The notes beneath the pieces are model-generated. The model did not search any database, was not told the origin of the DNA, and saw only the letters and a program-made list of their open reading frames with translations. A DNA stretch of 64,000 nucleotides from Salvator merianae. Its lineage: Eukaryota > Chordata > Lepidosauria > Squamata > Teiidae. Where the stretch lies: positions 8,756,248-8,820,247 of the forward strand of contig QVOM02000021.1 in the NCBI GenBank assembly GCA_003586115.2. The letters are read 5' to 3'. Made by a program: the position numbers and the translations under genes. Positions within the stretch are counted from its first letter, which is position 1, and each line of letters starts with the position of its first letter. Below are positions 1 to 10,700 of the stretch, one piece after another.

Positions 1-189
1 GTCCTCTTTTCTCTGGTCACTGTGGCAGCTGCTCTGTGTATGCCTAGCCTGTATTTTCTGAGTCGTTCCATGCAAATCAGGAAAGGGATTTTTCACAAGC
101 AAACTAAGCAAAGGGTGCATCTCCACACGGCTCCACACCACACCATCTTAGGGAGGCACTGAAGTATGCCTGTCTCTGTAGAGGCATAA

Positions 190-500
190 GGGTGCATGGA
201 GGGACTTCAGTCCCCTCCAAGTTACAAAAAAGTTCAGGCTCTGATCAGACAAAATCAAAGGGGTGCCTCAGAGGCACCTCAGAGGGACAGTATGTAGCTT
301 GTGTGTCTTCAACCTTCTCTAATCCACCATTTCTAGCATGGAAGGTTCATGAGAGGGGGAAGGGGCAGACTGGTGTGTGAACAATTCTACCTCAAAGTCT
401 TCAGTAAGATACCTCAGAGATGCTTTTTTTTTTTTTTTGCTGTCTGATCACAGTGCAAAAAGCAGTTCCAAAGCTGTTTCTCATGCACTGAGCTGGCCAC
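190..500 (-). repeat. Dispersed repeat family D, copy 1
   Basis: This stretch is homologous, in reverse orientation, to 10374-10700 and 59785-60105. The shared core reads 'ggttcatgagagggggaag' here, and its reverse complement appears as 'cccctctcatgaac' near 10540. The flanking 'tgtgaacaatt' and a 'cctcagagatg' block with an adjacent homopolymer run (T16 at about 425) are also shared. No coding capacity is apparent. The family is unclassified; a non-autonomous DNA transposon is the likeliest identity. Confidence 0.5.
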
Positions 501-1219
501 ATTTTTGTGCAGGCCTTCTGTGCTTGCACACAAGGGGCAAGAAGGCCCTCTGAAGGACTTCAAAATGGCAGCCTCAGGATGACAGTGGAGCCATCAAACC
601 CCTTTCCAAGCTTGCCTGAAGCCAGAAGGGACCTTCAAGAAAGCCTGATCCAGTACTGACACCAGGACTTTGGAGATGCACCCCAAATGTGACTTTTAAA
701 GTGTCTTTAATGTGACTTTTAAACTCTATCAGGTTTCCTTACTATTGCCACTTGTCGCAGCTTCTATGGTCGCATTTTGTGCTAATAACGTCACACTTGC
801 CCCTATATGCCATGCTTTTCTGCAGAAGAGTGCAGACACCCAGATGTCCCTAGGCAGCCCCAGATCTTACACATTCAGTCATTCAGCTGTCTCACTTTAC
901 TTTCTCCGAGACCCCAGTTAGAAAGGTCAGGATGAAAAAGGACAAGACTTCTGCACCTTTGAAACTTGCAGTGAAGAGGACATTTCAACAGGTATGGCCC
1001 ACACCTGAGCTATATGTGATGAAATTCCCTCTCCTCCAAACTATTAAAGGTGTAGGAGCCTTGTCCTCTTTTCTGTTGGACCAACCGCAGTGCAAAGGTA
1101 GGTGAAAAAAAGAAGAAGAAAAGCCAGAATCTGGCTTATAAAGGGGACAGAAGCGGGAGGAGGTTAGGGAAGGAAGAGGGGGAACAGCAACTAGACATAA
1201 AGAGTGTGGATGAAACAGA
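500..1219. other. Unannotated sequence left of the L1 relic
   Basis: I see no recognisable gene or repeat family. Short open frames are present on both strands but none shows a domain or codon structure suggesting a gene. A purine-rich patch lies near 1106-1175. Confidence 0.5.
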
Positions 1220-1765
1220 GAGATACATTTTTGATACATATAAATTTACTATTCTAAATTTAAATGTAAAAGTATTATCCTTAAATGTAAATGGTTTCAA
1301 CCCTGTGAAAACTTCAGAACAGAGCAATTTTTAATTAAGAATTTATAGACATAGCAAGAGACTCACATTCTTAAAGTTACTGAAAGCTTATTTTTTAAAT
1401 AATGTTACTCTGAACATTTTTTTTTAAATTAGCAACAGCAAAAAAGAGGAGTGGCAATATTAATTGCTGTTAATGTCTCGTGTAAAGTTTACTCGATTAA
1501 AAAAGATAAGCAGGGAAGGCTATAAGCAGGGAAGGTTATGAATGTTGACATGGTGAAAAATAATAATTGCTAATATCTATGTACAAAACTTTAAACAAAT
1601 AAATTTTATAAACAATGGGGTGCAGAAGCTATCAGTCTTTGCAGAGCAGATTTTGATTTGGTTTTTGATCCTATATTAGATAAAGATCCATCAGAAAAGG
1701 GTGTCCAAAAATAACTTCAAAGTCATTTGGAGATATGATGAATAAATATGGTCTGGTAGATATGT
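1220..1765 (+). mobile_element. L1/Tx1-like LINE ORF2, endonuclease part (5' segment)
   Basis: Read across several frames, this encodes an AP-endonuclease-like region of an L1-group LINE. Visible pieces in order are 'LSLNVNGFNPV' near 1275 (the N-containing start motif of the domain), 'RLTFLKVTES' at about 1358, 'SNSKKRGVAILI' near 1434, and 'FDLVFDPILDKDPSEKG' followed by 'NKYGLVDM' at 1650-1765. The order and spacing match the family. The reading frame is broken by several frameshifts and stops, so this is a relic. It continues at 2505 after an inserted CR1 element. The L1 versus Tx1 clade cannot be fixed by eye. Confidence 0.75.
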
Positions 1766-2504
1766 TTACATAAGAGGAGTCCTGCTAGGTCAGACCACAG
1801 CCCATTTAGTCCAGCATCTTCTCTCACACAGAGGCCCACCAATTAATTGCTTCTGGACATTCTCAAGCAGAATATAAATGCAAAACCTTCACCTGCTTTC
1901 AACCCCCTGCAAATGGCCTCTAGAGGCATCCTGGCTGTTTTCTCCACTCTGGAGACAGCCCTTAGGCATCTATTCTAGTAGCCATTGATACACCTGATCT
2001 GTGTGAATCTATCCAATCTGTTCTTAAAGCTATTCAGGCTGATTGCTGTCACTACCTTTTCCAGTAGTAAATTCCATAGACCAGTGGCCCTCTGGGTGTA
2101 AAAATACTTCCCCTTGTCAGTTCTAACTCTCTTGCCCATCAGTTTCATAGAGTGTCCCCTAGTTCTATCCATCTTTTCCATACTGTGCATTATTTTATGT
2201 ACTTCAGTAAGGTCCCCTCTTAAATGCCATCTTTCGAGGTTGAAGAGGCCAAGACATTGCAACCTGTTTTTGTAAGGAAGGTGTTCCAGCCCCTTGATCA
2301 TTCTGATTACTCTTTCCTGCCCCTTTTCCAGTTCCATAATATCCTTTCTGATGTGAGGTGACCAGAATTGTACACAATATTCCAAGTGTGGTCTCACCAT
2401 AGATTTATAAAGAGGCACAATGACACTTGCCGACTTGTTTTCTGTTCCCTTCCTAATTACCCTTAGCATTGATTTTCCTTTTTTTCACTGCTGCTGCACA
2501 CTCT
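1766..2504 (-). mobile_element. CR1 LINE, 5'-truncated copy inserted in the L1 relic
   Basis: A 164-residue open frame (1975-2469, minus) carries the C-terminal part of CR1 ORF2, with 'SMVRPHLEYCVQFWSPH' near the start and 'LNSFKNRLD' near the end. A further piece, 'CAAAVKKRKIN', lies upstream of it, separated by a stop. The 3' UTR runs down to about 1768 and ends in an 'ctcctcttatgt' type tail, matching the CR1 ends at 21987 and 49148. It is flanked by an imperfect direct repeat, tagatatgt (1757-1765) and tagatatat (2505-2513), read as the target duplication. The copy is 5'-truncated, as is usual for the family. It is inactive. Confidence 0.85.
1975..2469 (-). pseudogene. CR1 ORF2 C-terminal fragment (164 aa)
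   Basis: This is the longest clean retrotransposon frame in the first 10 kb. It covers the reverse-transcriptase thumb and C-terminal tail and lacks the catalytic YADD region and endonuclease, which lie beyond the truncated 5' end. The motif series LEYCVQFWSPH, KGLEHLPYKNRLQCLGL, RLRGDL-like 'HLRGDLTEVHKI' and LNSFKNRLD is characteristic of the CR1/L3 group. Family ORF2 proteins are usually near 900-1000 residues, so this is about one sixth of one. Confidence 0.8.
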
Positions 2505-4336
2505 TAGATATATGAAAGGGCAAAAAAGAGGGTATACCTATCATTTGGGAAGATACTCTAGTTACTCTAGGATTGACTATGTTTTTAGATCACCAAATGT
2601 AGCAGAAGGATGTACTAGATTCATGACATATCCTAAATGTTTTTTGGATCATTTTCCCATTCAAGCCTCCCTTTCATGGGCAAGACCCTTGAAAGAAAGA
2701 CAATGGTTGGATCCTTTTCTGATTCAAAATAAGGGTTCTAAGGAAAACCTGCAGTGGATGATAAAGAACTACATCCAGTTTAATACACCAAAGTAAACTT
2801 TGATAGGGGTTTGCTTGGGGACCATAAAATCAGTGTTTTGAGGACACTGTATTTCTAAATTTTCATGGATTAGAAAATGAGAAAATGCAAAATAAAATAA
2901 GCTTGTCTCAGAAACTAGACCTCTGAATACAACACAAAAGGAATAAGAACTGTTAAATTTATACTACCTTCCTTCAGAAGAATAAAGAACTAGCCGTCCT
3001 AGAATCTTACAAATTTATTAAGTTATTGCTGTTTATATGACATATGTATGGGGAATATAGGAATAGATTCTCCAAATGATTTGCTAACTATATAAAGTGA
3101 AAAAAGAGAAAGTTTTTTATTTTAGGACTGAGTGACCCCAGTGGTCAACTATTTAAAACACATGAGGAGGTAAAAAGGGTGATAAGGAATTTCTATCAAG
3201 ATTTATATAAAAACCATGAATCATCTAAACAAAGTAGACTAGTTTTTCTGCAAAGTGTTAGGTTCTTGGTTTTAAATGAAGATCAAAGGCTAGAGCTGAA
3301 TAGACCAATTGATACTGAGGAAATCTAAAAATGGCTTAAAAACGGGGCAAGCCCTGGGTCCAGGTGGCTCAAGGTATGTTTTTTATAAAATTTATATGGA
3401 TCTGCTTATCACTCAAATGATAGATTTGTTTAATTTGGTCTTAGAGACAGGTGAAATGTTAGCCTCTTGAACTGAAACAAGTATTAATCTGATATATAAG
3501 AAAAGGAAGATTCCTCAAAAGCTGGATTCCTACAGGTCAATAGTTTTATTAAATATTGGTTACAAATTATTCACAGCAATAATAGCTGGGAGAATGAAGA
3601 TATGAATAGAATCTCGATGACATAAGGGACAAAAGGGCTTTAGACCTGGCAGTTCTTGTGCAGATCCAGTCTGAGTCATTTTAAATGTTATATATCATGC
3701 AAAAGCTAATCAAAAACTGGTATCATTAATTGCAATTGATGTCTATAAAACTTTCAATTCTCTTTCACATGAATATCTCAAAGGGATAATTGATAAATTC
3801 AGATTAGGAACAAAAATTAAAAGAGTAATAAATGTTTTGTACAGAGTATGGTTGTTTGGATATAGATGCTGATAGGACAGCTCCATTTATGATTCAAAGA
3901 GGAACAAGAGAGGCATGCCCTCTATGACCTGTTATTTTTAACTTGTCAATGAAACCCCTGCCATATATTTTAAACAACAATGAACATATTAAAGGATATC
4001 AGATGAATGGTAGGAAGGTTAAAGCAAATCTGTGTGCAGATAACCCCCCGTAAAGCAAGTGTATAGTTAAAGGAACTTGTAGAAGACTTCCTTAAGATAT
4101 CTGACCTTAAATTATTCAAAATCTGAAGCGATATATCTTAATATTAATAACTCTACAATATTACACATAGAGAGATTGCTTCAAACTAGATGAAAGAAAA
4201 ATACCATAAAATACTTAGGAATATATTTACCAAAAAACACTGAGAAACTGATTCAGTTGAATTTCCTGCCAGTCTGGAATAATATGGGAGCTACCTAATA
4301 AATAGGGGAAAGCCTGAAATTAATGCAATTAGCCAT
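2505..4336 (+). mobile_element. L1/Tx1-like LINE ORF2, endonuclease end and reverse transcriptase (3' segment)
   Basis: This continues the element from 1765. The end of the endonuclease is a 94-residue frame (2512-2796) with 'SYSRIDYVFRSP' and 'FLDHFPIQASLSW', the usual SRIDY...DH(F/A)P signature. Next come 'FYQDLY' at about 3195, 'ELNRPIDTEEI' near 3295 and a 'GASPG' remnant (3342). The reverse-transcriptase fingers follow with 'INLIYKKRKIPQKLDSYRS' at 3487-3540, 'FTAIIAGRMK' at 3570 and 'GFRPGSS' at 3638. The palm reads 'SLIAIDVYKTFNSL' at about 3725, where the family has D-EKAFD. 'GTREACPL' lies near 3905, a degraded 'LCADN' replaces the ADD box near 4030, and 'KYLGIYLPK' is at 4212. Many frameshifts and stops make it dead. 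It ends where a family-B repeat begins. Confidence 0.8.
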
Positions 4337-4570
4337 AGTGCACTGCTGAAATACATCCCATAGAGGCTTTAAGGCCAGGATTTTTTGTTCCTATCCCTCA
4401 GCAGTGTGGGAGTCCGACCTTGAAGCATGCACCTTGAAGCCTGCTCTGGTCCAGGGCCCTCACACAGATGATACTATTATAGGCCATGCCTTTCTGTGGT
4501 CAGAATCAGTCAGCCTGGCTGTTCCAGACCCACTGATTCCTACCAAGGAAGGTTAAATGCAGAAAAGGCC
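4337..4570. repeat. MITE family B, right-hand partial copy
   Basis: It aligns with the right part of the full copy at 8236-8740. Shared points are 'gtgcactgctgaaat' at 4337, a 'tgatac..tgtggtc.gaatcag' segment and the terminal 'aatgcagaaaaggcc'. The left part is missing; the junction with LINE sequence is abrupt. Confidence 0.55.
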
Positions 4571-4715
4571 TATATTCCAAAATAGGGGCTTGCCATCCGC
4601 ATGCTAGTGCAGACTATGGTAGACCCTGGGTCCTGCCGTAGTCTGCACCAGCATGTGGATGGCAAGTCCTTATTCTGGGATATAATCCAGAATCAGGCCC
4701 AGTACAGAATGGGCC
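4571..4715. mobile_element. Palindromic MITE family A, copy 1
   Basis: This is an imperfect inverted repeat centred near 4630. 'cttgccatccgcatgctagt' faces 'agcatgtggatggcaag'. The right terminus 'agtacagaatgggcc' matches the family end 'gtgcagaaagggcc'; the left outer terminus is lost against the family-B piece. Confidence 0.65.
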
Positions 4716-5785
4716 TCTTTCTCTCTGTGATTCTTGTTCTCTCTGTGTGATGGTTGGAGATGGGGTAGCCATTCCCACATTTTGGTAGTTTTTGTTACTA
4801 GTGTTTACTTGCATGATCTAAATAACAGCCCCTCCCATTGATAACCCACCACTAGTATGGAATTATTTTGCAAAATACAGGAAAAAGACCTGCTAAAGAA
4901 AGACTGTGGCTGCCCATGTGTCAGTGATGGAGCCATGTATGCTAAGCCTGTTTTTTTCCATTTGGCCAAAAATAGTCCTCAGAAGAAAACTTTGCTGCAG
5001 TTTGAATTCTTAGAAATACCACTGTTCCATAACCTATAGACGTCAGAAGTATCTTGATCTGCTATAAATTAACAAGAGACTATGTGGCTAACAAGCCACT
5101 TCCCTAAACAATTAATAAAGTGCTCTAAAACTTTCATTTTCTTTCTGGAGACTAGTATTCAGAACATCCATTAAAATTGCACCAAATTATGCTAGTTGTG
5201 GATAGGCCAAAAATTCAATTCCTGCTCAGTTTCAAGCAATGTTTTAGGAATCTACTGAGTTTTGATTTCCATTTGAATTGATTTTTTGATCCTTATAAAA
5301 TTCTGTTCGTGCAGATTTTCACTTCTTTGTTCATATGAAATATCATCAAACATAAAAAACTTTTTCTTTTTTTGCAGATGCCTTGATCCAGTTTACTCAT
5401 CCACACATTTATTCAGCCATTATAGGCAATGCATTGGTTCACGTTCATTTGATTGAATGGAACCAGAAAGCAAAAATCCAAACAAACAAAATTCCATATG
5501 AAAAGAGTAGAAATTACTGAAAAAAAATCCTTGTATATAGAAGACCGCCTCCCTTTAAGTGTCTCATTCCTAATACCATGATGTCCAATATAGAGAACAT
5601 CTCACTTTGAATCAAACTAGATTTATTTGTTTATTCAGTGGCAGCTCATAGCTTCAAGGGAGGTGATCATAGGTACTGTCCAGGTGATAGCTAGCACCCG
5701 AGGGCATGCACTTAACCTTGGTGCACCAATGCATGATCTGCCCAGGAAGCAGTGCATGTTTTCACGCAGGCGATAACCTGTCCTT
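4716..5785. other. Unannotated AT-rich sequence
   Basis: I find no repeat end, RNA gene or credible exon here. A 60-residue open frame at 4857-5039 has no recognisable domain. Confidence 0.4.
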
Positions 5786-5789
5786 AAAG

Positions 5790-5935
5790 CTACAAACCCA
5801 TCACTGTATTTATTTATTGGTTTTTATGCTGCCTTATACGCAAAGGTCTCATAATGGGTTACAAGAAGAAACAATAAAAACAAAATTTAAAATAAACTCA
5901 CTAAAAACGATAACAGCAATTAAAATTAAATAATT
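5790..5935 (-). repeat. L2-like LINE 3' end (minus strand)
   Basis: 'tatttatttattgg' at about 5809, then 'tatgctgcc', 'aggtctcataatgggtt' and an A-rich stretch, is the reverse complement of the LINE 3' end seen at 12.65, 31.66 and 32.5 kb ('cctgagacct', a GGG-rich box, 'taaaaa' and an AAAT tail). Confidence 0.5.
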
Positions 5936-6339
5936 AACATTAAAAACAAATATGATGTTACTCTGAAGTTAACAGTAGGCATTGCTAAATGAAACAGCCC
6001 CTGTGTATGGCTTGTACTAGAGCGGGGATAAAATAAATTTTAAAAATGTCTCCCTGTAACACCAGGGATATAATAAAGATGGCAGAGAAAGGAAGATGGA
6101 CCCTCATACCATGCAGATTGAATGCTAAAACATACACAGAGTGTAATAATAGGAGCACAAAGCTCAGCAGTCAGCCAAATGCTCCAAAAAGGTTCATTTT
6201 CTCTTTTGGACCCCCAGCAAAAAAATTAGGTTCACTCAAAGATGTCTGCTTCCTAAACCAAAATGTGGACTGAAATGCAAGGACTTGTATAAATTTGTAT
6301 TTGTCCAAATGTTATGGTATAGACCAGTGCAAAAAACAA

Positions 6340-6680
6340 GAATATGGCTGCGATCACACATATGTTTAGGGTCACCTTTGAGGTGAACTGGAGACACATG
6401 GGATAGAGTACAAAAAAAACCCCTCATTCTCCCATCTCTAAACCTATTATGTGACTCTTCTACAGATGAGAGAGAACAACTCTTATATCAGTTCACTGCT
6501 TGAGTTGCACAGGGGTTAGTCAATAAAAACAGTTGCTACTGATGTCTGACCAATCAGGTTGTAGGCAGGAAAATTCCCAGAGGCTGCAGCTACTGATTGG
6601 CTGTTCTCTGTGAGGAAAATCCTTCTCCTAACACTTCTCATCAAGGATAGCAGCCATCTGCAGGACAGGCTATCTGATTT
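6340..6680. repeat. Dispersed repeat family F, copy 1
   Basis: It is homologous to 25430-25740. Shared blocks are 'gcgatcacaca' against 'gcaatcacaca', 'gggtcacct', 'ttctacagatg', and 'ctgaccaatcaggttg' against 'ctgaccaattaggttg'. No coding capacity is visible; identity is unknown. Confidence 0.45.
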
Positions 6681-6961
6681 TCTGTGTTTGTAGAAACAGT
6701 CACAATGTCCTTAAACTGTAAAGGGGAAAGGAAGAAATTCTCACCCTGCCTCACAGCTTGCGTCATTAAATGTGAAAGGGTTTTTTTTTCATCAGGAGAG
6801 GCAACAGATTAAAACATCTGCACTTCCCGTGCCTTTCCCACCAGTTGCACCAACTATGCCTGCCTCAGAATCATAAGCATGTACCGAGGATGGAAAAATA
6901 CCTATGAAGCATTTCACTTGCTCTCTTCCCTTCCTCATTTCATTTTATTCCAAGCAAAAGA

Positions 6962-7205
6962 ATTCTCCAGGGAATAGGCGCTAAGGAGTTAAGCAGCGAA
7001 TTGTATAAGCAAAGAGGTGGGGATGGCCCACCCAGTGGCCAATCAGTGGGTAGCACCCCTTACAGTCATGGTAGGGTGCCCATTGAATGTTAATAGGCTG
7101 TACTGGGCAAGCTTTGAGCTGTATATTTGGACAAATGTGCTTCAAAGACTTTTTTGTGTGTGTGCCTGGGAATTGTGTGGTCTTTCTTACAGTTTTTAAA
7201 ATCCT
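6962..7205. repeat. Dispersed repeat family E, partial copy
   Basis: It matches 41690-41900 and 56150-56345 through 'ctaaggagttaa', 'cagtggccaatcagtg', 'agcaccc', 'caggaatt' style text and 'gtttttaaaat'. Only the right part of the family is present, and the outer terminus is degraded. Confidence 0.5.
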
Positions 7206-8235
7206 AGTAATATATGAATTAGGATAGGGAAATTGTGTAGCAAAAAATGTGGCTATTTGTGAAAATTATGCACAAAATTAGATCTGAAAAGATCTTCCTT
7301 TTTTAAAAAGTAGCATTTTTCCTTTGAAAAATTGCATGCCAATATAAAAATGATGAACCAAACAAAACACTCAAAATAGGATAGTCTCCTGAGAATTACA
7401 ATTTGTCAGATTCCTTCCTTCCTAGCCTTTAGATATTCCAGATTTCATGGGAGGAAAGTGTTTGAAAGTGCTGTCATTAATGGCCAATGCATTAATGATA
7501 CGAAGTAAGTTCTCTTTTTGATATGGAAAATTAATGACATGGAAACTGGCATTTTTAATCATTAGCTAAACCAAAGAGCTTTTTAAAAACACAGATACTT
7601 TGATTTTTACAGTTGAATATTTTAATTTAATTTGACACAAATCACTACAACCAAAATAAGCCAAAAAAAGAATAACACCAAATAGCACGCAATCAGCCTA
7701 ATATTATATAAACACATTCGAAAATCTGGGATTCAACATTCACGAAGCTAAGATCAGACACTCACTGATCATAAACTGTCATGCAGGGATGTCTTGGCTT
7801 GCTCCTCATTCAACAAAAAGTTCTTCCAAATTACATAGAAACATATGGTAACCCCAAATATTTCCTTCCAGCTGTAGTCAACTTTTCCATCAATAATAAG
7901 CCTTCACCTTTTTCCATGATTGCATGATAATTAGTCTAGCAGAGACTAGCAGGTGCATAATTAATTCTTTATGCTTTGACTTCTCATTAATTCCAATGAA
8001 AACAGACAATAGTCTTAACTTGGGTGAAGTTGTGAGTTGTTTGGTAATCTGCCTTACTTCTTTTCTCTTCAGGGACAGTGTTGAGGAAGGAATATATTTT
8101 TCTGACTTTTTTCTTCACAATGCGTTAAGAGGTAGGACAAAATCCTTTAAGCAGGCAAGGCAGTTAAAACTTAAAGGGCAGTGTGCAGATAGCTGTGGGG
8201 TTTTTTTTTGTTTGTTTGTTTTTTAATCTCTTTAG
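7206..8235. other. Repeat-poor AT-rich sequence, possible conserved non-coding DNA
   Basis: I see no transposon end or gene. 7440-7640 is AT-rich with several ATTA/TAAT motifs ('cattaatggcc', 'cattaatgat', 'aattaatgacat') and no obvious decay signature. Such text is common in vertebrate conserved elements, but this is inference only. A T-rich (GTTT)n patch lies at 8200-8225. Confidence 0.25.
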
Positions 8236-8740
8236 ACTTTGGGCCTTTCTGCATTTGCTGGTATTCCTTACCAGCAAGTGCACTTAGGGCCTCCCTTCCA
8301 CGCATTAGTGTGGAATATGGGTGGCCCTGCCCACTACCAGTATCAGGGGCCTCTGATCTGGATTACCAATAGTCCTTGACATTGAGGACTACCAGTGTAC
8401 CTGCTTGGGAACATTCCAGAACACTGAGGCATGCAGAAGGCACGGCTCCATATTCTGGATTAGTGGGGACCCATTTTGGCGGTGCATTGAAGTGCACTGC
8501 TGAAATGGGTTCCCTGGGGGCTCAGAGGCTGGGAACTTCCATTTCTAGCCCTTTGGAGCCCATTAGAATTCTGCTTCAATGCTCCTACAAGCTTCAAGGT
8601 TGGTGTGAGGGCTGATCTGGATCAACACTGTCATGTAGATGGTGTTGTTGCAGACCACCCCTTGCTGTGGACTGAATCAGTGGGTCTTGCTGGTCCAGGC
8701 CTACTGGTTTGGATCACAGTGAAACAATGCAGAAAGGCCC
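8236..8740. mobile_element. MITE family B, near full-length copy
   Basis: Terminal inverted repeats are visible: 'gggcctttctgcatt' at the left and 'aatgcagaaaggccc' at the right, identical over 14 of 15 bases. The element is about 505 bp and has no transposase frame. Flanks are ttt and ttc, possibly a mutated 3-bp duplication. Relatives are at 4337-4570, 13714-14145 and 60137-60604. The superfamily is not determined; 3-bp duplications in related families argue against Tc1/mariner and hAT. Confidence 0.7.
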
Positions 8741-9631
8741 TTCCTGATCCATCATGAATTCAGAGCTAAATGTGTACCATCTGAATTGGGGTTGGGGCTA
8801 TCAAATGCATTATGCCCATCAGGGTTGCATCCTTCCCCCATTGGCCTGTCGTTTCCTGTCTGGTCCTTTGTAGTGACTGTCTTGAAGACAAGAAGGCATA
8901 ATCTTTGTAAAAGGGATTAGGACCGCCATCATTTCCCCTGTGGAGGCCCCAAATATAATTGCATTGGTGGGCAGGACTGGCACTACCATTAGGAAGAGTG
9001 AAATAACTGCTCAGGCATCAATTTTGCTTAGGAACAAGGAGCAATAGGGATAGGCTGGCTTGTTCTGGCCTCTGAAGACAGCCTGCTGTTCTCCATTTTA
9101 GTGGAGGATGCTGTCCTGTCACCAGTCATGAAAACTAATGATTCATTCTTGATTAAATTACAAATCCAGTCAGGTTTTGAACATGGCATACTAGGAGCAA
9201 AATGTTGTCCTTTATATCAGTGATAGCAAATTCAGAAGTGTTGGAAGAAGAATGCATGGGAGGTTACCGCAGCCTACTTGAAAGGGAAGAAATGTGCTGT
9301 TGAAAATAAACATTGCAAGATAGTCATCGAGAGCTGTTTGCTGAGACAGCTAAAAACAATAACTCTTTTCTTGAGACTAATATACACGAATAGGTTCCAG
9401 GTAGAGGTTCCATTCAATTACCATCCTTTCTGCTTGACTGATTCCCACTATGTCACCCACAAACTTGTTGACATGTTGCTTCAGAGAAAGAGCTTGCTAT
9501 ATGGAAGCTGTTGCCAAGATCTTCTTGTTTTTCTTCTTTTTCCTTAAGCGTATATTATCCATGTTTACTTGCAAGTAAGTCCCACTAGTAAGTAAAAAGG
9601 TAAAACCTTTATTGTGGTGAAAAAAATCAGC
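8741..9631. other. Unannotated sequence
   Basis: No gene or clear repeat is recognised. Near 9560-9590 the text 'acttgcaagtaagtccca' resembles a tag common in squamate repeats. 9240-9545 is repeat-free by eye. Confidence 0.3.
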
Positions 9632-9633
9632 TA

Positions 9634-9990
9634 CAGTAGAGTCTCGGCTATCCGACATAAACGGGCGGGTTGATAGACGGATAGCCGAAACCGTCGGATA
9701 ATCCGGAGGGAGACAAAAATCAACGCGAAGGGAATCCCTCCCTTCCCGTTGAGTTTTCTCCTCTCCCGCTCGCTGCCTGATTTACCCTACTCTGTCAACG
9801 CCGCGCCTGGGGGCGTGTTTTGGGGCAAGGTTTCACTCGCCCTTCTCTCCTTGCCCGTCCCGTCGCGGCCGCCATGTTTGGGGGCGTGTCTGGGGCGCGG
9901 AAATGCCTACAGCCATGCCCCCAAGCAGCCGCGACGTCGGATAATCCAGAATGCCGGATTACCGAAGGACGGATAATCGAGACTCTACTG
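9634..9990. mobile_element. Mariner/Tigger-like MITE, CpG-rich
   Basis: The left end 'cagtagagtctcg' (9634) is repeated inverted at the right end 'cgagactctactg' (ending 9990), and each end is flanked by TA (9632-9633, 9991-9992). That is the TA target duplication of the Tc1/mariner superfamily. Subterminal 'tatccgac', 'cggataatccgg' and 'ggataatccaga' repeats lie at both sides. This end type is familiar from Tigger-like vertebrate elements. The 357-bp element has no transposase and is strikingly CpG- and GC-rich in an AT-rich neighbourhood, so it can look like a CpG island. Confidence 0.85.
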
Positions 9991-9992
9991 TA

Positions 9993-10373
9993 TTTGAGAT
10001 ATAATAAAGAAGTTGCACACCTAGATGCTGGCTTTAAGGATATAAATATTGCAAAATCTATAAGGTATGAAGCACATTTAGCTACATGATACAAATCTGA
10101 GATAACTTTGACCTACTGTTTTTCAACAGGACTCAGCAGTGATCCACAGATCGTGACCATAAAGTATGGCCCTGATATAGCTAAGAGCCTTATTTTTATT
10201 CAATCAGATCAGTACTTGTTCAGCGTCACAGTGAATAACACTGAGCGCGCTATATCAGTTTGTGTACCTTGCTGAGTAAACTCAAATCTTTAGTGGAATG
10301 AGCCTGTGTCTTTTAAACATTTGTTTAGGGTAGGGTTTTCATCATTTCTATATTGAGTTCAGTCCTTCAAGAA
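9993..10373. other. Unannotated sequence between Tigger-like MITE and family D
   Basis: No recognisable feature. A short inverted pair around 'acactgagcgcgc' was seen but is not diagnostic. Confidence 0.3.
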
Positions 10374-10700
10374 CAGGATGTTCTCTACTTCCCTGGTTTG
10401 AGACTCTGTAACACACAGAAGCTGTTCCTTGCCTGTGGTCACATGCAGTAAAAACAAAAAACATCTCTGAGGGACCTCAGAGTCTGACTTAGAGATGATT
10501 TTGAGGTGAGATTGTTCACAGGCCAGTCTGCTCCTCCCCCTCTCATGAACATTCTAAGATAGAAAAGGTAATTACAGTTAACATTAGAACACAGGGGCCA
10601 CAGACACTACTGTTGCTGAGGCACTTCTGAGTTGCTTTTTTCTTTCATGTGATCACAGCCCTTGTTAGAATTTAGATTGTGTTCACATGCAACAAAAAAG
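10374..10700 (+). repeat. Dispersed repeat family D, copy 2
   Basis: It is the reverse complement of 190-500 and is collinear with 59785-60105. Shared text includes 'attgttcac', 'cagtctgctcctcccc' and 'ctctcatgaacattcta'. Function and boundaries are unknown. Confidence 0.5.

Noticed and set aside
5640..5760. Possible short exon around 'caatgcatgatctgcccagg'
   Set aside because: No splice sites in phase and no recognisable peptide.
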